From positions 92,474 through 156,473 of the forward strand of contig CAJUMV010000002.1 of the NCBI GenBank assembly GCA_910587715.1: a stretch of 64,000 nucleotides of DNA, read 5' to 3'. Shown here in pieces: positions 35,975 to 45,537 of the stretch. A program made the position numbers and the translations under genes. Positions within the stretch are counted from its first letter, which is position 1, and each line of letters starts with the position of its first letter. The stretch comes from an uncultured Lachnospiraceae bacterium. GTDB lineage: Bacteria; Bacillota; Clostridia; Lachnospirales; Lachnospiraceae. The notes beneath the pieces were generated by a model, which was not told where the DNA came from, made no database searches, and saw only the letters and a list, made by a program, of their open reading frames with translations.

Positions 35975-37420
35975 TCAACTATAATACCTCTGCTTCGCGC
36001 TTTTCGGCTTCTCCGGCATTGTCATATGAATCATCCCCGTGTCAATCAAGGGCTGCACATGCTTTTTCATAACATATGCGGAAGAAGAAAGCCCCAAATA
36101 AGCACATATCTCTTTTCTGCTTCTGGGCATGCGGCAGAACGCGATTAAATCCCTCTCCGACTTTTGCGTTTCATCGGCAGCCTGCCCCGTTTTACCGCTG
36201 TTCAGGTTATAAAAGCATACACAAAATTCATTCCGGTTATCCGTAAACTCCGGTTCCCGCAAGCCATACTCCCGCAATTCTCTCCGCATCGTCGGTATTC
36301 CGGAATAACGGTTTTCCGTTACCCCCAGCACCTCCAGCGCCGCCGCCAAGACCGGATTTCGTGTGTCAGGCTGTACCTTCCCCAACTGATTGACCCGAAG
36401 TCTTCCGTAAATTCCGCCGGGGCTGCGAACCTCGAGGCGATCTTCAAACATTCGTATCTGTATCGGCATTCCCTCCGTATGCATACTATAATCCCGATGC
36501 ACCAGCGCATTGAGAACCGCCTCCCTGACTGCCGTAATCGGATATTCCGTGCGGTCCTCCCGAAGCCCCGTCTCCGCGTTGATAATGGTCATCTTCTTCA
36601 TATTTCTTTTTATAAACAGTAACGCCCCATCCAGCATCTGCGGTATACTGCCTTCTATTCTCCTATTATCAATAAATCTTATCCCCTGCTCGTTTACCTC
36701 CCCCATTTCCCTGCCCGGAATCACCACTGCCGTAATACAAAGCTGGGGAAAATATGCCTGCGGATACGGACAAAACAGCATACATGCATTCAAAGTCACC
36801 ATCCCCATCCTTGTAATACTCATCAACTCTCTGATTTCGGAATCCGCTAAATGAGCAAGATTCGGTTTCCCCTCTTGCAGCAGTTTGATATAGGCGTCCA
36901 CTTTTTCCGCATCCAGCATGGCAGGCGTCGCACGCTGTACCTCTCGAATATCGTCCTGATATTTTTTACGGAACGCCTCATAGCTGTACACTTCGTACTC
37001 GGTCATAGGTTCATCGCTGTCACCTACGCGGACAAAGGAACCCCGCACTCGTCCCTGTCCTTTGTAATAACAGGGTCTCTCAGAAATGTCCATTCCCGGA
37101 ATTTCCGCCGCGACAAAATTCTTTCCATCCTTTTCCACTACCGTAAGTAGTGGTCTGACAACCGGTTCCATCTGCAGGCACTGTTCATTCATCTTTTTCT
37201 GCAAATCCTGCGCATCATACACGCCCTGTTCCAGATAACCGCTTTCCTCATCGATACCGAACACAATCACACCACCGTCATCCTGATTAGAGAAAGCGGA
37301 TAATGTATCATACAACCGCTTCGGACATCCTTTCGCTGCCGCTTTGATTTCCAGCGTTGCCGATTCACATTTCTTTTTTTGAATGTCGTTTAATTTTTCG
37401 CTAAATTCTTCAGGGGTCAT
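35975..37420 (-). CDS. AlbA_2 (Schlafen-like) / HATPase_c_4 regulator-type protein
   Basis: A 481-residue protein. The N-terminal AlbA_2 domain has the pattern ESATLEIKAAAKGCPKRLYDTLSAFSNQDDGGVIVFGIDEE, a hallmark of the family, to about residue 160. A middle linker is followed by the C-terminal HATPase_c_4 part with YPITAVREAVLNALVHRDYS and LEVRSPGGIYG, and a winged-helix tail that ends SSSAYVMKKHVQPLIDTG. GAGGAGAG precedes the ATG. Such proteins are widely annotated as ATP-dependent DNA helicase- or transcription regulator-like, but function is not settled. It sits alone between two giant surface-protein genes. Confidence 0.88.
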   Translation of the reverse strand: MTPEEFSEKLNDIQKKKCESATLEIKAAAKGCPKRLYDTLSAFSNQDDGGVIVFGIDEESGYLEQGVYDAQDLQKKMNEQCLQMEPVVRPLLTVVEKDGKNFVAAEIPGMDISERPCYYKGQGRVRGSFVRVGDSDEPMTEYEVYSYEAFRKKYQDDIREVQRATPAMLDAEKVDAYIKLLQEGKPNLAHLADSEIRELMSITRMGMVTLNACMLFCPYPQAYFPQLCITAVVIPGREMGEVNEQGIRFIDNRRIEGSIPQMLDGALLFIKRNMKKMTIINAETGLREDRTEYPITAVREAVLNALVHRDYSMHTEGMPIQIRMFEDRLEVRSPGGIYGRLRVNQLGKVQPDTRNPVLAAALEVLGVTENRYSGIPTMRRELREYGLREPEFTDNRNEFCVCFYNLNSGKTGQAADETQKSERDLIAFCRMPRSRKEICAYLGLSSSAYVMKKHVQPLIDTGMIHMTMPEKPKSAKQRYYS

Positions 37421-37478
37421 TTGACTTTCTCTCCTCTATATTTTAGATATTAGCATTTTTGTCAAATTTATTCAATGA

Positions 37479-37564
37479 ATTTCACTAATTTTTTCACTTT
37501 CTCGCTTCAAATTTAAGTTTTTGCATTCTTTTTAAGTTATTTTGCAAAACATTTCACTAATTTT
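37479..37564 (-). repeat. Two direct ATTTCACTAATTTT repeats upstream of the AlbA_2 gene
   Basis: The 14-base element occurs at 37479-37492 and 37551-37564, 72 bases apart start to start. A perfect TTGACA lies just downstream of the nearer copy on the minus strand, but no good -10 is at the proper distance. They are candidate binding sites for autoregulation. Confidence 0.5.
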
Positions 37565-37603
37565 GTTAAATATTTGAGTTTCTCAAGTTCCTTTCCGTTC
37601 TCC

Positions 37604-37638
37604 AAAAAAAGCAAGGCCACAGATTTTACTCTGTGACC
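37604..37638 (-). terminator. Intrinsic terminator of the giant glucosaminidase gene
   Basis: On the minus strand GGTCACAGA (37630-37638) pairs with TCTGTGGCC (37615-37623) and is followed by TTGC and seven T (37604-37610). It lies eleven bases after the stop codon. Confidence 0.85.
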
Positions 37639-37648
37639 CCAGCTCTTT

Positions 37649-40600
37649 TCACTCTACCCACCACAGCAGCTTCTTCGCTCCTATGGTGTAAGTGATGCTC
37701 TTTTCCCCGCCATAATTTTCGATTCCCCGCAGGGTTACCTTCGCCTTTCCTTTTTTCACATTGTTGCCATAACTTTCTTCCACAATCACATAATCCTTTC
37801 CGAGAACCAGCGGTTCCGCCGTGCCGTTCACCGTCACGGTCAGATCATCCGCCGTCAAAGTTACCGGTCTGCCGTCCTGATAATCCTTCGTTCCCACCTT
37901 CACCTTCGCTTTGGTGAAATCCGCCGCAACGATACGGTAAACCGCGGAAATTTCCGGCGACTTCGTCCCTGCCCCGGCGTAAGCGCCAAGTCCCCGCGCG
38001 GTCACGCGGATTGCTGTACCCGCGGGCGGGATATCCGCTTCTTCCACAAGATCCCCCTTCTTCCGCTCATCTTCAACCAGCATTTTATCTTCCAAAACCA
38101 GTATTTTTGTATCGCTTTCGTAGGTATACTGCAGATTTTTGTCATAATCCCTGCCCGATGCCAACGCAGAGCCGCTTACATCCTTAAGCGTCACCTTTGT
38201 CTTATAAGCGCCCTTCTTCTCGCGATAAACCACATCTTTCAGGGTCATAGCAATCTTCGGTTTTCCGTTCTCTTGCGCGCCAATCCTGCCATCAAACCGT
38301 CCGTCCGTAATCGTAAAAGTTCCTGTCAGTTTCCCTTTAAAGCTCCCTTTACCCGTGATGGTCCATGCCGGCAGCTTGTTCTCCTCCATTTCCGGCGTGG
38401 TCAGGGCGTTGTTATTTTTGTAGCTAATCCGATAATCCTTGTTCAGCTCCAGCGGCGTCCCTTGATATTCCAGAAGAATCACAGGCTTGCCCCCTCCCTT
38501 CACATAAGGCGTTGTAATCCCGTTTATATCTGTCAGCCGTTTCCGTTCCTGCGGCAGCTCGTCCTGCGCATAGTAGAAAACAGCGAAATCGCTTCCCAGC
38601 CTGTCCGTGCTCAATTCGCAGGGCACAATTTTGTAGCTTTTCTTAATCTGCCCGCTGTACTCGTTGATGCCCTTGAATATAATACTTGCCGTTCCCGCCT
38701 TCACCGCGCCTTTTTTCGCCGCGCCCGCATAGGACACCACATAATCACCGGTCTTACCGCCATCCCGGCTCTCCGTAAGGACAACGTCATTCAGTGTCAG
38801 CGTATACGCCCCGGACTCCTGCAGCATTTTTTGGTATGCCGCCTCATATTGTGCATCCTCTGTGTCCCATTCTTTATCGATTGCCACGTATTCCTTATTT
38901 TCCAGTCCTTCCACTTTTGCTTTCGCGATAGAAGTCCCGACAATCTGATAGGTCACGCTCTTGCTTCCCGCGTAACCGCTGCCCTCCACTGCCGTCAGCG
39001 TAACCGTCGCTTTGCCGACGCTCTGGTCGTTGCTGTAAGAAAGGGTATAGTGTTCACCCTCCACAAGCGGCTGCTTTTTGTAAGTCACCGTCAGGGATGC
39101 CGGTCGGATGCCGCCCGCCTGCGCCTGCGCATTGGTATAAGTCTGCTTGGGGATTTTCGCCACGCTGACCTTACTCAAAAGCACATCCGACGTAATCGTC
39201 TCATAAATCGTAATCCTGCCCGTATAGCCGCCCTTACCCGTTATCACAATGGGATAAACGCCCGTCTTACAGTAGGCTCCCGTTCCGGTCTGGGGGTAAC
39301 TCCTCGTATAATCCCTGTTCGCAGCAAGTTTTTTGCCGTCACGGTACACAACGGGAGCGCTCTTGATCGTCTTACCGCTGTAAGCCACTGTGATATCCTC
39401 CGCCGTGATATCGCTGTCGGTCAGAGCCTTTGGCAAAATATCAAAATAGACATACTGGGTGCCTGCATAATTTCCTTTGCCCTTCACGGTTATCGTCGGA
39501 CGTGCTTTACCCTCGGCATTTACGTTCTTGTTATTTTTATACGACAGCGTATAGTCTCTCCCCTCCACAAGCTCTAATACCTCTGTCGAGTCTCCGCCCG
39601 AAGTAAGCAGACTGCCATCGGAAGCAACCGTTCCGTCAAATACCCGCACCTTCGGCTTGATCGCGCTGCCCGTGTAAGTCTGATTCCCCACCGGAACGAC
39701 ATAGAAGCCCTTTTCCGCTCCAATCTCCTGATAATGGGGATAAACGTGCGTCTCCTGTGCATAGACAGGCTGACTCTCCGTGAAAGCCCTGCCCTGTCCG
39801 TCTTTTTCCGTATACCAGCCTCGGAAAATCTTCCCCGAAATGTTCTGTGGTTCCGGGAATCCCCCCGCATCCGCAACGCTGCCGCCATAGCCCAGGGATA
39901 ACTCCTTTCCCTTCCATACAGTGCCGTTTTCCATGTGGAAAATTACCTTGCAGACTTTAACCGATACCTCTACGGAGGCAGTATATCCTGCCACCGCCGC
40001 GGTAATCTTCGCCGTTCCCTCTCCCTGCGCCGTCACTCTGCCTTTATTCACCGTCGCCACACTTGTGTTGGAGCTGCTCCAGCTGATTACCTTGTCCGAG
40101 GTGGTGTCCTTCGGCCAATACTCCGCATTCAGACTGATACTCTGCCCCTTATACAGATTTGTTTTTGCAGCCCCTTCCTCCGCACCGGGGTCCGACAATT
40201 CCAGCTTATAAATGGGCGCGATTACCTTGACAACGCAGACTGCACTCTTGTTTCCCGCTTTGGACGCCTTCGCCGTGATCTTCACCTCGCCCGTACCGAC
40301 AGCGGTAACCACCGCCCTGGAAGGATCCTCGGGATCCGCCGCAACCGTGGCAATCTTTTTATTGGCGGACGTCCACACAATCGTTTTGTCTGACGTCGTG
40401 TCCGCCGGGTCAAAACGCACCTGCAGGGTCGTCTTGGAAATATTCTCCGCCTTTTCCTGCGCGCCCAGGTTCTTCGTATCCTCCACCACCGTGTCCGGTC
40501 TGCGCAGGGTAACCGTCTCCTTATCCAGCGTAATGCCTTGCAGCGGCGCTTTCACAGTGACTTTACAGGATACCTCCACCTCCTTATAAGAAGCCGTGAT

Positions 40601-42718
40601 AACCGTCTCTCCCTTATCTAATGCCGTGATTAATCCATTCTGCACCGCAGCTACTTTAGGATCGCTGCTCGTCCATTTTGCCTCCGCCGGGTCAGCCTCC
40701 ACGCCGTCCACATAGAACTTAAGCTGCCGCGTCGCAGGCGCTTCCCCGTCAGCCGCCCGGTTCATTGTAAGGCTTGTCTGATCCAGCTTTAATGTGGGAT
40801 AGTAAGTATCGCCCGGCATGTTGTTGTACACCGGAATCTTGAATACAAAGGCACTGTTCAGGGAACCGGCATTGGCGTACATCTTCTTCGTAGTGGAAGA
40901 CTCACTGGCAGGCGCCTGGATATTCTCCATATATTGATGCGTATACAACTCATACGGACTGTTTTTATCCACATTAAACTTTTGCAGATAGGGCGTGTCC
41001 TGATATTTCAGTATATAATTTGTGCCAATCAGAGCCGCACCACCGTCAAGGGACTTATATCGCGTATTCCAGCCTTGTTCCTTTGCGTGTTTTAAGCCGT
41101 TCACGATGGTCTCCTGATCCGTATTCCCATTTGCCTTTACATTGAAAAAATTATAATAGCCTTCATAGCCCGGATATTGACCCGAAATCAGCCCCGACGT
41201 ACCTTTGCCCTGCTCCTGATACACGCGGGACGCCAGATGAATCGGGCTTAATTTCCGCTTCTTTCCTATTTCAAAAAATGCCTGTGCATAGGTACGACCT
41301 GCCGTATCGTCCGCAAGCTTACCTGCCATAAACGTATTATTTAAAAATGTCTGCACAGCCGACTGCGTATGATAAGAGCTGTTAAACGTCAACTGCTCAA
41401 ACTGAAATACATACGTTTCTGTCAGAAAATTACGGGGATCCAAATAATTCGACACAGCCGGCTTCGTGGCATAATGCCAGCTTCCCGCTTTTTTAGCGCC
41501 AACCCAGCCCTTGTCTATGTTGCTTTGCGTATTCTGAATCAGGCTTTTACCATCTTTCATTTCCCCGGCAACAGATGCATTGAAATCCAGCCCCGTCTTC
41601 ATCGGTACAAACGTCCAGTTCGGATGGGCGTTTTTCAATTTTCTCAGGTCAGCCTGATAAGACCCCGGAAAAGCGCTGATATCCGAAGTGTCCACCGCAT
41701 AAGTCATCATGGAAAAGCTGCGCATTCCGTATGCCGTATTTTCATAGGTTTCCGCACCCAGTTCCAGAATCGGAAGCAGATACGCTTCCTCCCATGCCAG
41801 CCAGTCCTCGTCAGAATACGCCAGATAATAGCTTTGCACATACCCCGTACCCTCCGCACCGTCAAGCAGATACTGCACCTCATACCAGACATCGTCCTCC
41901 GTAATCTCAACGCCCCGCATATATAACGTCTGTCCGATTTCCAGAGTGGCTGCCTTCCCGCTGTCCGCATCCGCCTTTTCGCAGACATCGTAGCTTTCCG
42001 CATGATAGAGCAGCGCCATCAGCGGTTTTTCTGAAAGCAATTCGTCAAAGGCATCCTGCGCCGCTTTTATCAGCGCGCTTCGCTCTACATCCAAACTGTT
42101 CTCTGAAACGGACAGCAAATCATTTTCGGAAACCGAAGACAAGTCATTTTCGGAAACGGAATCCGAATCCGTATCATTCCCCGAGACCTGCTCCGGCTCC
42201 TCCTCTTCTTCCTCCTCTTTCTCTTTATCCTCAGGCGCTTCATCCCCCGGATCCTGACCTTCACCCTCCCCGGGTTCCTGCTCTTCTCCTTCTCCCTTTT
42301 CTTCCGGAGTCTGAGGCTCCCCCTCTGCAGGTTCTCCGCCTTCTCCCGGTTCCTGCGGTTCGTCTCCCTCTCCGGGCTTCTGTTCTTCTCCCGATTCTTC
42401 GCCATTATCCGGATCTGTCGGTCCTCCATCTTCGCTCCCGCCCGGATTCTCCGACACATTTTCCTCCCCAGAGTCCCCATTTTCCCCCTGGTTCTGTACA
42501 CCGGTTTCCTCATTTTCGGACTTTTCCAGCACACCGCCTTTCTCCGGCTCCCCCGCCTCGGAAACCGCCGCCTCCACATCCGGCTGCGCAGCCAGTGCCG
42601 TCAACGGCGCACTCTCCACGCAGAGCGCAAGACCAAGCAGCAGCGCAAAGGCTCTGCCGAGGCTTTTTTTTCGTCTCACTATTTCTCTTATCTTTCGCTT
42701 CCTCTTATGAAACGTCAT
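37649..42718 (-). CDS. Giant secreted beta-N-acetylglucosaminidase (GH73-like) with Big_2 and tandem beta repeats
   Basis: The start at 42718 has GGGAG about seven bases upstream; two upstream in-frame ATGs (42727, 42751) fit less well. The 1689-residue protein has a basic N-region, a signal helix ending ALAAQ (about residue 43), an acidic Glu/Pro linker to about 180, three SVSEN(D/S)L units (about 185-207), an SH3-like domain (about 215-300), a GH73-type glucosaminidase (about 340-640; HLASRVYQEQG carries the likely catalytic Glu), three Big_2-like domains (about 640-930), and five or more C-terminal beta repeats with YTGxAIxP...DYTLSYxNNxN. It hydrolyses peptidoglycan outside the cell. No sortase signal is seen. 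Family assignment of the lytic domain is firm at motif level only. Confidence 0.88.
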   Translation of the reverse strand: MTFHKRKRKIREIVRRKKSLGRAFALLLGLALCVESAPLTALAAQPDVEAAVSEAGEPEKGGVLEKSENEETGVQNQGENGDSGEENVSENPGGSEDGGPTDPDNGEESGEEQKPGEGDEPQEPGEGGEPAEGEPQTPEEKGEGEEQEPGEGEGQDPGDEAPEDKEKEEEEEEEPEQVSGNDTDSDSVSENDLSSVSENDLLSVSENSLDVERSALIKAAQDAFDELLSEKPLMALLYHAESYDVCEKADADSGKAATLEIGQTLYMRGVEITEDDVWYEVQYLLDGAEGTGYVQSYYLAYSDEDWLAWEEAYLLPILELGAETYENTAYGMRSFSMMTYAVDTSDISAFPGSYQADLRKLKNAHPNWTFVPMKTGLDFNASVAGEMKDGKSLIQNTQSNIDKGWVGAKKAGSWHYATKPAVSNYLDPRNFLTETYVFQFEQLTFNSSYHTQSAVQTFLNNTFMAGKLADDTAGRTYAQAFFEIGKKRKLSPIHLASRVYQEQGKGTSGLISGQYPGYEGYYNFFNVKANGNTDQETIVNGLKHAKEQGWNTRYKSLDGGAALIGTNYILKYQDTPYLQKFNVDKNSPYELYTHQYMENIQAPASESSTTKKMYANAGSLNSAFVFKIPVYNNMPGDTYYPTLKLDQTSLTMNRAADGEAPATRQLKFYVDGVEADPAEAKWTSSDPKVAAVQNGLITALDKGETVITASYKEVEVSCKVTVKAPLQGITLDKETVTLRRPDTVVEDTKNLGAQEKAENISKTTLQVRFDPADTTSDKTIVWTSANKKIATVAADPEDPSRAVVTAVGTGEVKITAKASKAGNKSAVCVVKVIAPIYKLELSDPGAEEGAAKTNLYKGQSISLNAEYWPKDTTSDKVISWSSSNTSVATVNKGRVTAQGEGTAKITAAVAGYTASVEVSVKVCKVIFHMENGTVWKGKELSLGYGGSVADAGGFPEPQNISGKIFRGWYTEKDGQGRAFTESQPVYAQETHVYPHYQEIGAEKGFYVVPVGNQTYTGSAIKPKVRVFDGTVASDGSLLTSGGDSTEVLELVEGRDYTLSYKNNKNVNAEGKARPTITVKGKGNYAGTQYVYFDILPKALTDSDITAEDITVAYSGKTIKSAPVVYRDGKKLAANRDYTRSYPQTGTGAYCKTGVYPIVITGKGGYTGRITIYETITSDVLLSKVSVAKIPKQTYTNAQAQAGGIRPASLTVTYKKQPLVEGEHYTLSYSNDQSVGKATVTLTAVEGSGYAGSKSVTYQIVGTSIAKAKVEGLENKEYVAIDKEWDTEDAQYEAAYQKMLQESGAYTLTLNDVVLTESRDGGKTGDYVVSYAGAAKKGAVKAGTASIIFKGINEYSGQIKKSYKIVPCELSTDRLGSDFAVFYYAQDELPQERKRLTDINGITTPYVKGGGKPVILLEYQGTPLELNKDYRISYKNNNALTTPEMEENKLPAWTITGKGSFKGKLTGTFTITDGRFDGRIGAQENGKPKIAMTLKDVVYREKKGAYKTKVTLKDVSGSALASGRDYDKNLQYTYESDTKILVLEDKMLVEDERKKGDLVEEADIPPAGTAIRVTARGLGAYAGAGTKSPEISAVYRIVAADFTKAKVKVGTKDYQDGRPVTLTADDLTVTVNGTAEPLVLGKDYVIVEESYGNNVKKGKAKVTLRGIENYGGEKSITYTIGAKKLLWWVE

Positions 42719-42786
42719 ATATCCCATCTCCCGTACTTTGATGTATTTCAAACGGTTGCAATGTTATGTCTACCAATTTGTCTCTT

Positions 42787-42795
42787 ATCATAACA
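42787..42795 (-). promoter_or_regulatory. Candidate extended -10 for the glucosaminidase gene
   Basis: On the minus strand TGtTATGAT, 69 bases before the chosen start, directly after the terminator of the preceding gene. No convincing -35. Confidence 0.3.
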
Positions 42796-42796
42796 T

Positions 42797-42837
42797 AAAA
42801 AAGAGAATCGACACAAGTAAATAATTGTCAATTCTCC
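42797..42837 (-). terminator. Intrinsic terminator of the 42828-49433 operon
   Basis: On the minus strand GAGAATTGACA (42827-42837) pairs with TGTCGATTCTC (42803-42813) with one mismatch, followed by six T. The left arm overlaps the stop codon of the last membrane protein gene. Confidence 0.85.
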
Positions 42838-44780
42838 AATAAATACTGCTTGTTTCCAAACTCTGTGCTTTTATGATAAGTTCTGTCCCCAATCCGCACC
42901 GGCTCCTCCGGCAGACTCCCAAACCAGATAATGCAGTCCGGCACAAAACTTTCGTCCGCATAAACCGCCGACTCATTGCTTACCAGAACATGCTCCAACC
43001 GGCAGCCATCCAGTATCTCCCAGAAAGGGTATTCAAAATCATCCGCTTTCAACAGGTGAAGCCCCACCGTATCGTATTGACAGGATTTTATCTGATCCGC
43101 CAGCGGGAAATAGACCGCCATCTCATCATATCTCGCTGCAAAATAGCCGTAGGGTCTGATACGCGCAGGGCCTCTCCAGTTGTCGAAATGATACTGGGTA
43201 AGATTTCCCGCCTCCACGATACAAAGCAGACTCACCACTCCCGCAATCCCCCATCGGAAGGGTCTTCCCCGTTTACCGTCTGTTGCCATCTGCATCCCCG
43301 CCGCTATCATAGGACAAATAAGCGCCAGATAGGCAATCATGTACCTGCTCACAAACGGCTCCCAACGGAGCACCGTGCAAAAGACCGCAAAAGAAACCGC
43401 CGCCGCCACAAAATACCCCCGGCAGCATCCCGTCCATTTTTTCTTTCCTAATCCCAATACCGCCCAAAGGACACAGAAAAGAAAGAGCCAGAACACTATC
43501 GGATTCACCGCCGTATCACAGGCGTAAGTTCCCGCCTCGTGCAGCATATACGGTCTGCCCTGCTCCGAAATGGACACCGCATCCAGTTCCACCCCAAGAA
43601 CAGCTGCGGCTTTCTTGGCAAATACGGTAAAAATTTCATGTCCGTTCTTCACAAACCGCGTAGGCATATTAAAGGAGAGGTTCTTGAGCATATTGACCAA
43701 AAGATACGAAGGCTGCAGCGTTCCTACCAGCTGTGCCGCTCCCGCGCCGGGACTGGCATACGCGCCGAAGCTTTTAAAATTCCGCAAAATTTCCGGAACT
43801 AACGGAACCGCCACGCAAGGCAGCGCACTGAAGAAAATCGCTGCCAAATCCTGCAGCCTGTCTTTTCTTTTCAGACATACGAGCAACAGCCACAGAGCGA
43901 AAATCACCATCCCCACACAGACCGAAGGCTTCGCCAGATAACCCCAGGCAACACACAATCCCATTGCGCCCACCCGACAAACCGTAACTTTGTCAAACCG
44001 CATCGCTTTTTGGGCATCCGCATAGTCGAGCAGTCTGTATACAAAAAACAACAGCCATACCGCCGCAAAATGATCGACCTGCGTCGTCAGCGCTTCCGCG
44101 TAGGCAATGGGCATGGACATAAACAGCAGCATTGCCAGAAAACGGAAAAATCTGCCACAGCCAAGCCTGCCCGCAATGGCTCCCGCCATAACCGCACAAG
44201 TCAAATACGACATACCCTGCAAGAGATTAAAAAGCAAATCGTGCCCCCGGCACAGGATATAAACGTGCAGATTCACAAACTCCGCCAACACCGGACTGGA
44301 AATCTGCCTGATACAATGCGTCGCATAATGCGCCACAGACCGGTTCTGCGCCCAATAAGCAATTCTCGGCAGATGGTAAGTCATGGAATCCCAGTTGTAC
44401 GGTGTGGTAATCAGGGATAAGCCGAGCACCACCATACCAATTAACAGGAGAATCCCGTAATACGGAGCTTTCCTGAGTATATGCCATGCGTCCCTGCACA
44501 CCGCCCCCACGCTTTTCACAGCGGTTTTCACCGTATATTCCATCCTCCTAAGCTGCGCCGCCAGAAAACACAAAAGCAGCACATCGAACGCCGCCCAAAT
44601 TACAAACAAGAAGCGAAAGCGCAGAGCATGTCCCACCGACAGCAGTTCCGTGAGCGCAAAAAGAAAAAGCATCCACAGACAGCACGCCTCCATATAAGAA
44701 CCAAGCCTCATGTCCTCTATGCCTTTTCTCTTTTTATACACATGAATATTGCCATACAGCGCTACCACCGCAAGCAGCAT
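42828..44780 (-). CDS. Polytopic GT-C-like membrane glycosyltransferase
   Basis: The start at 44780 has GAGAGGGG eight bases upstream. The 650-residue product has about eleven membrane helices and a first outer loop with TPYNWDSMTYHLPRIAYWAQN, in which the paired polar D...H positions match GT-C/GT39 donor-binding loops. A soluble tail (from about residue 545) follows the last helix. It ends the operon of deacetylase, acyltransferase, CotH, VTC, DUF4956 and itself. Donor and acceptor unknown; it probably adds a sugar to an exported glycan or protein. Confidence 0.8.
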   Translation of the reverse strand: MLLAVVALYGNIHVYKKRKGIEDMRLGSYMEACCLWMLFLFALTELLSVGHALRFRFLFVIWAAFDVLLLCFLAAQLRRMEYTVKTAVKSVGAVCRDAWHILRKAPYYGILLLIGMVVLGLSLITTPYNWDSMTYHLPRIAYWAQNRSVAHYATHCIRQISSPVLAEFVNLHVYILCRGHDLLFNLLQGMSYLTCAVMAGAIAGRLGCGRFFRFLAMLLFMSMPIAYAEALTTQVDHFAAVWLLFFVYRLLDYADAQKAMRFDKVTVCRVGAMGLCVAWGYLAKPSVCVGMVIFALWLLLVCLKRKDRLQDLAAIFFSALPCVAVPLVPEILRNFKSFGAYASPGAGAAQLVGTLQPSYLLVNMLKNLSFNMPTRFVKNGHEIFTVFAKKAAAVLGVELDAVSISEQGRPYMLHEAGTYACDTAVNPIVFWLFLFCVLWAVLGLGKKKWTGCCRGYFVAAAVSFAVFCTVLRWEPFVSRYMIAYLALICPMIAAGMQMATDGKRGRPFRWGIAGVVSLLCIVEAGNLTQYHFDNWRGPARIRPYGYFAARYDEMAVYFPLADQIKSCQYDTVGLHLLKADDFEYPFWEILDGCRLEHVLVSNESAVYADESFVPDCIIWFGSLPEEPVRIGDRTYHKSTEFGNKQYLLEN

Positions 44781-44832
44781 ATTTGTTTCCCCTCTCAGAG
44801 CCGACACCCTGCCTTACCATTATGTGCCGGAA

Positions 44833-45513
44833 TTATACCCTGCACTCTCCGTCATGGGAAATACAGTTAATCTGCGTCAGGCACTTAATCTTAGAAAGCG
44901 CTTCCAGAAGTTCTTCCTTCTTAGTCGTTTTCATCTCGATGATCAGTTCCGCCTCGCCGCTTTTGATGCATCTGGATTTTTCCTTATGGTACTTGCAATT
45001 CCCTTTCAAAAGCTTCTCCAGCTCCTCGTAATCGATATCCGTCGCCACCGCCCGAAGCACCAGCAAATCCGGCGCCTTCGCATTCGGCACCATATCCAGA
45101 GCCAGAAGCAGAATCGTCATCACGATACAGAGCACAAACGAAAGCAGATATAATCCGACTCCCACGATAATACCAGCACTGATCGACCAGAACAGATATA
45201 AGAGATCCATCGGATTCTTCACCGCGTTACGGAAGCGGACGATAGACAACGCGCCCACCATACCGAGCGAAACAAGCAGATTCGACTGCATGGCAATCAT
45301 AATTGCCGCCACGATAATCGGCATACCCGCCAGCGTCACATTTAAGTCCTTGGAATAAAACGCCGACTTGGAAGAAAACTTGTACACCGCAAAAATATAA
45401 AGTCCTACCAGCGCCGCAATCACGAGGAGCAGCAGAATACTTTTTGCGGAAAGATTCGTGCCGCCGCCCAGGCTTTCATATACACTGTTTTTAATAACAT
45501 CTTTAATTGACAT
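44833..45513 (-). CDS. DUF4956-family membrane protein
   Basis: The start at 45513 (MSIKDVIK) is chosen because AAAGGAG is seven bases upstream; the ATG at 45519 would be one base away. The 226-residue product has an N-terminal amphipathic part, four membrane helices (about 25-45, 65-85, 88-105, 115-140) with the family-typical LVSLGMVGALSIVRFRNAVKNPMDLLYLFWSISAG stretch, and a C-terminal soluble domain. DUF4956 proteins resemble the MgtC/YhiD layout and are commonly found beside VTC and CotH, as here. Transport or sensing role unknown. Confidence 0.9.
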   Translation of the reverse strand: MSIKDVIKNSVYESLGGGTNLSAKSILLLLVIAALVGLYIFAVYKFSSKSAFYSKDLNVTLAGMPIIVAAIMIAMQSNLLVSLGMVGALSIVRFRNAVKNPMDLLYLFWSISAGIIVGVGLYLLSFVLCIVMTILLLALDMVPNAKAPDLLVLRAVATDIDYEELEKLLKGNCKYHKEKSRCIKSGEAELIIEMKTTKKEELLEALSKIKCLTQINCISHDGECRV

Positions 45514-45537
45514 GGCCATTCTCCTTTATGTATTTAT

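Noticed and set aside
38273..39577. Long plus-strand open frame (434 codons) inside the glucosaminidase gene
   Set aside because: Arg/His-rich antisense shadow of a repetitive gene; no ribosome site, no known domain.
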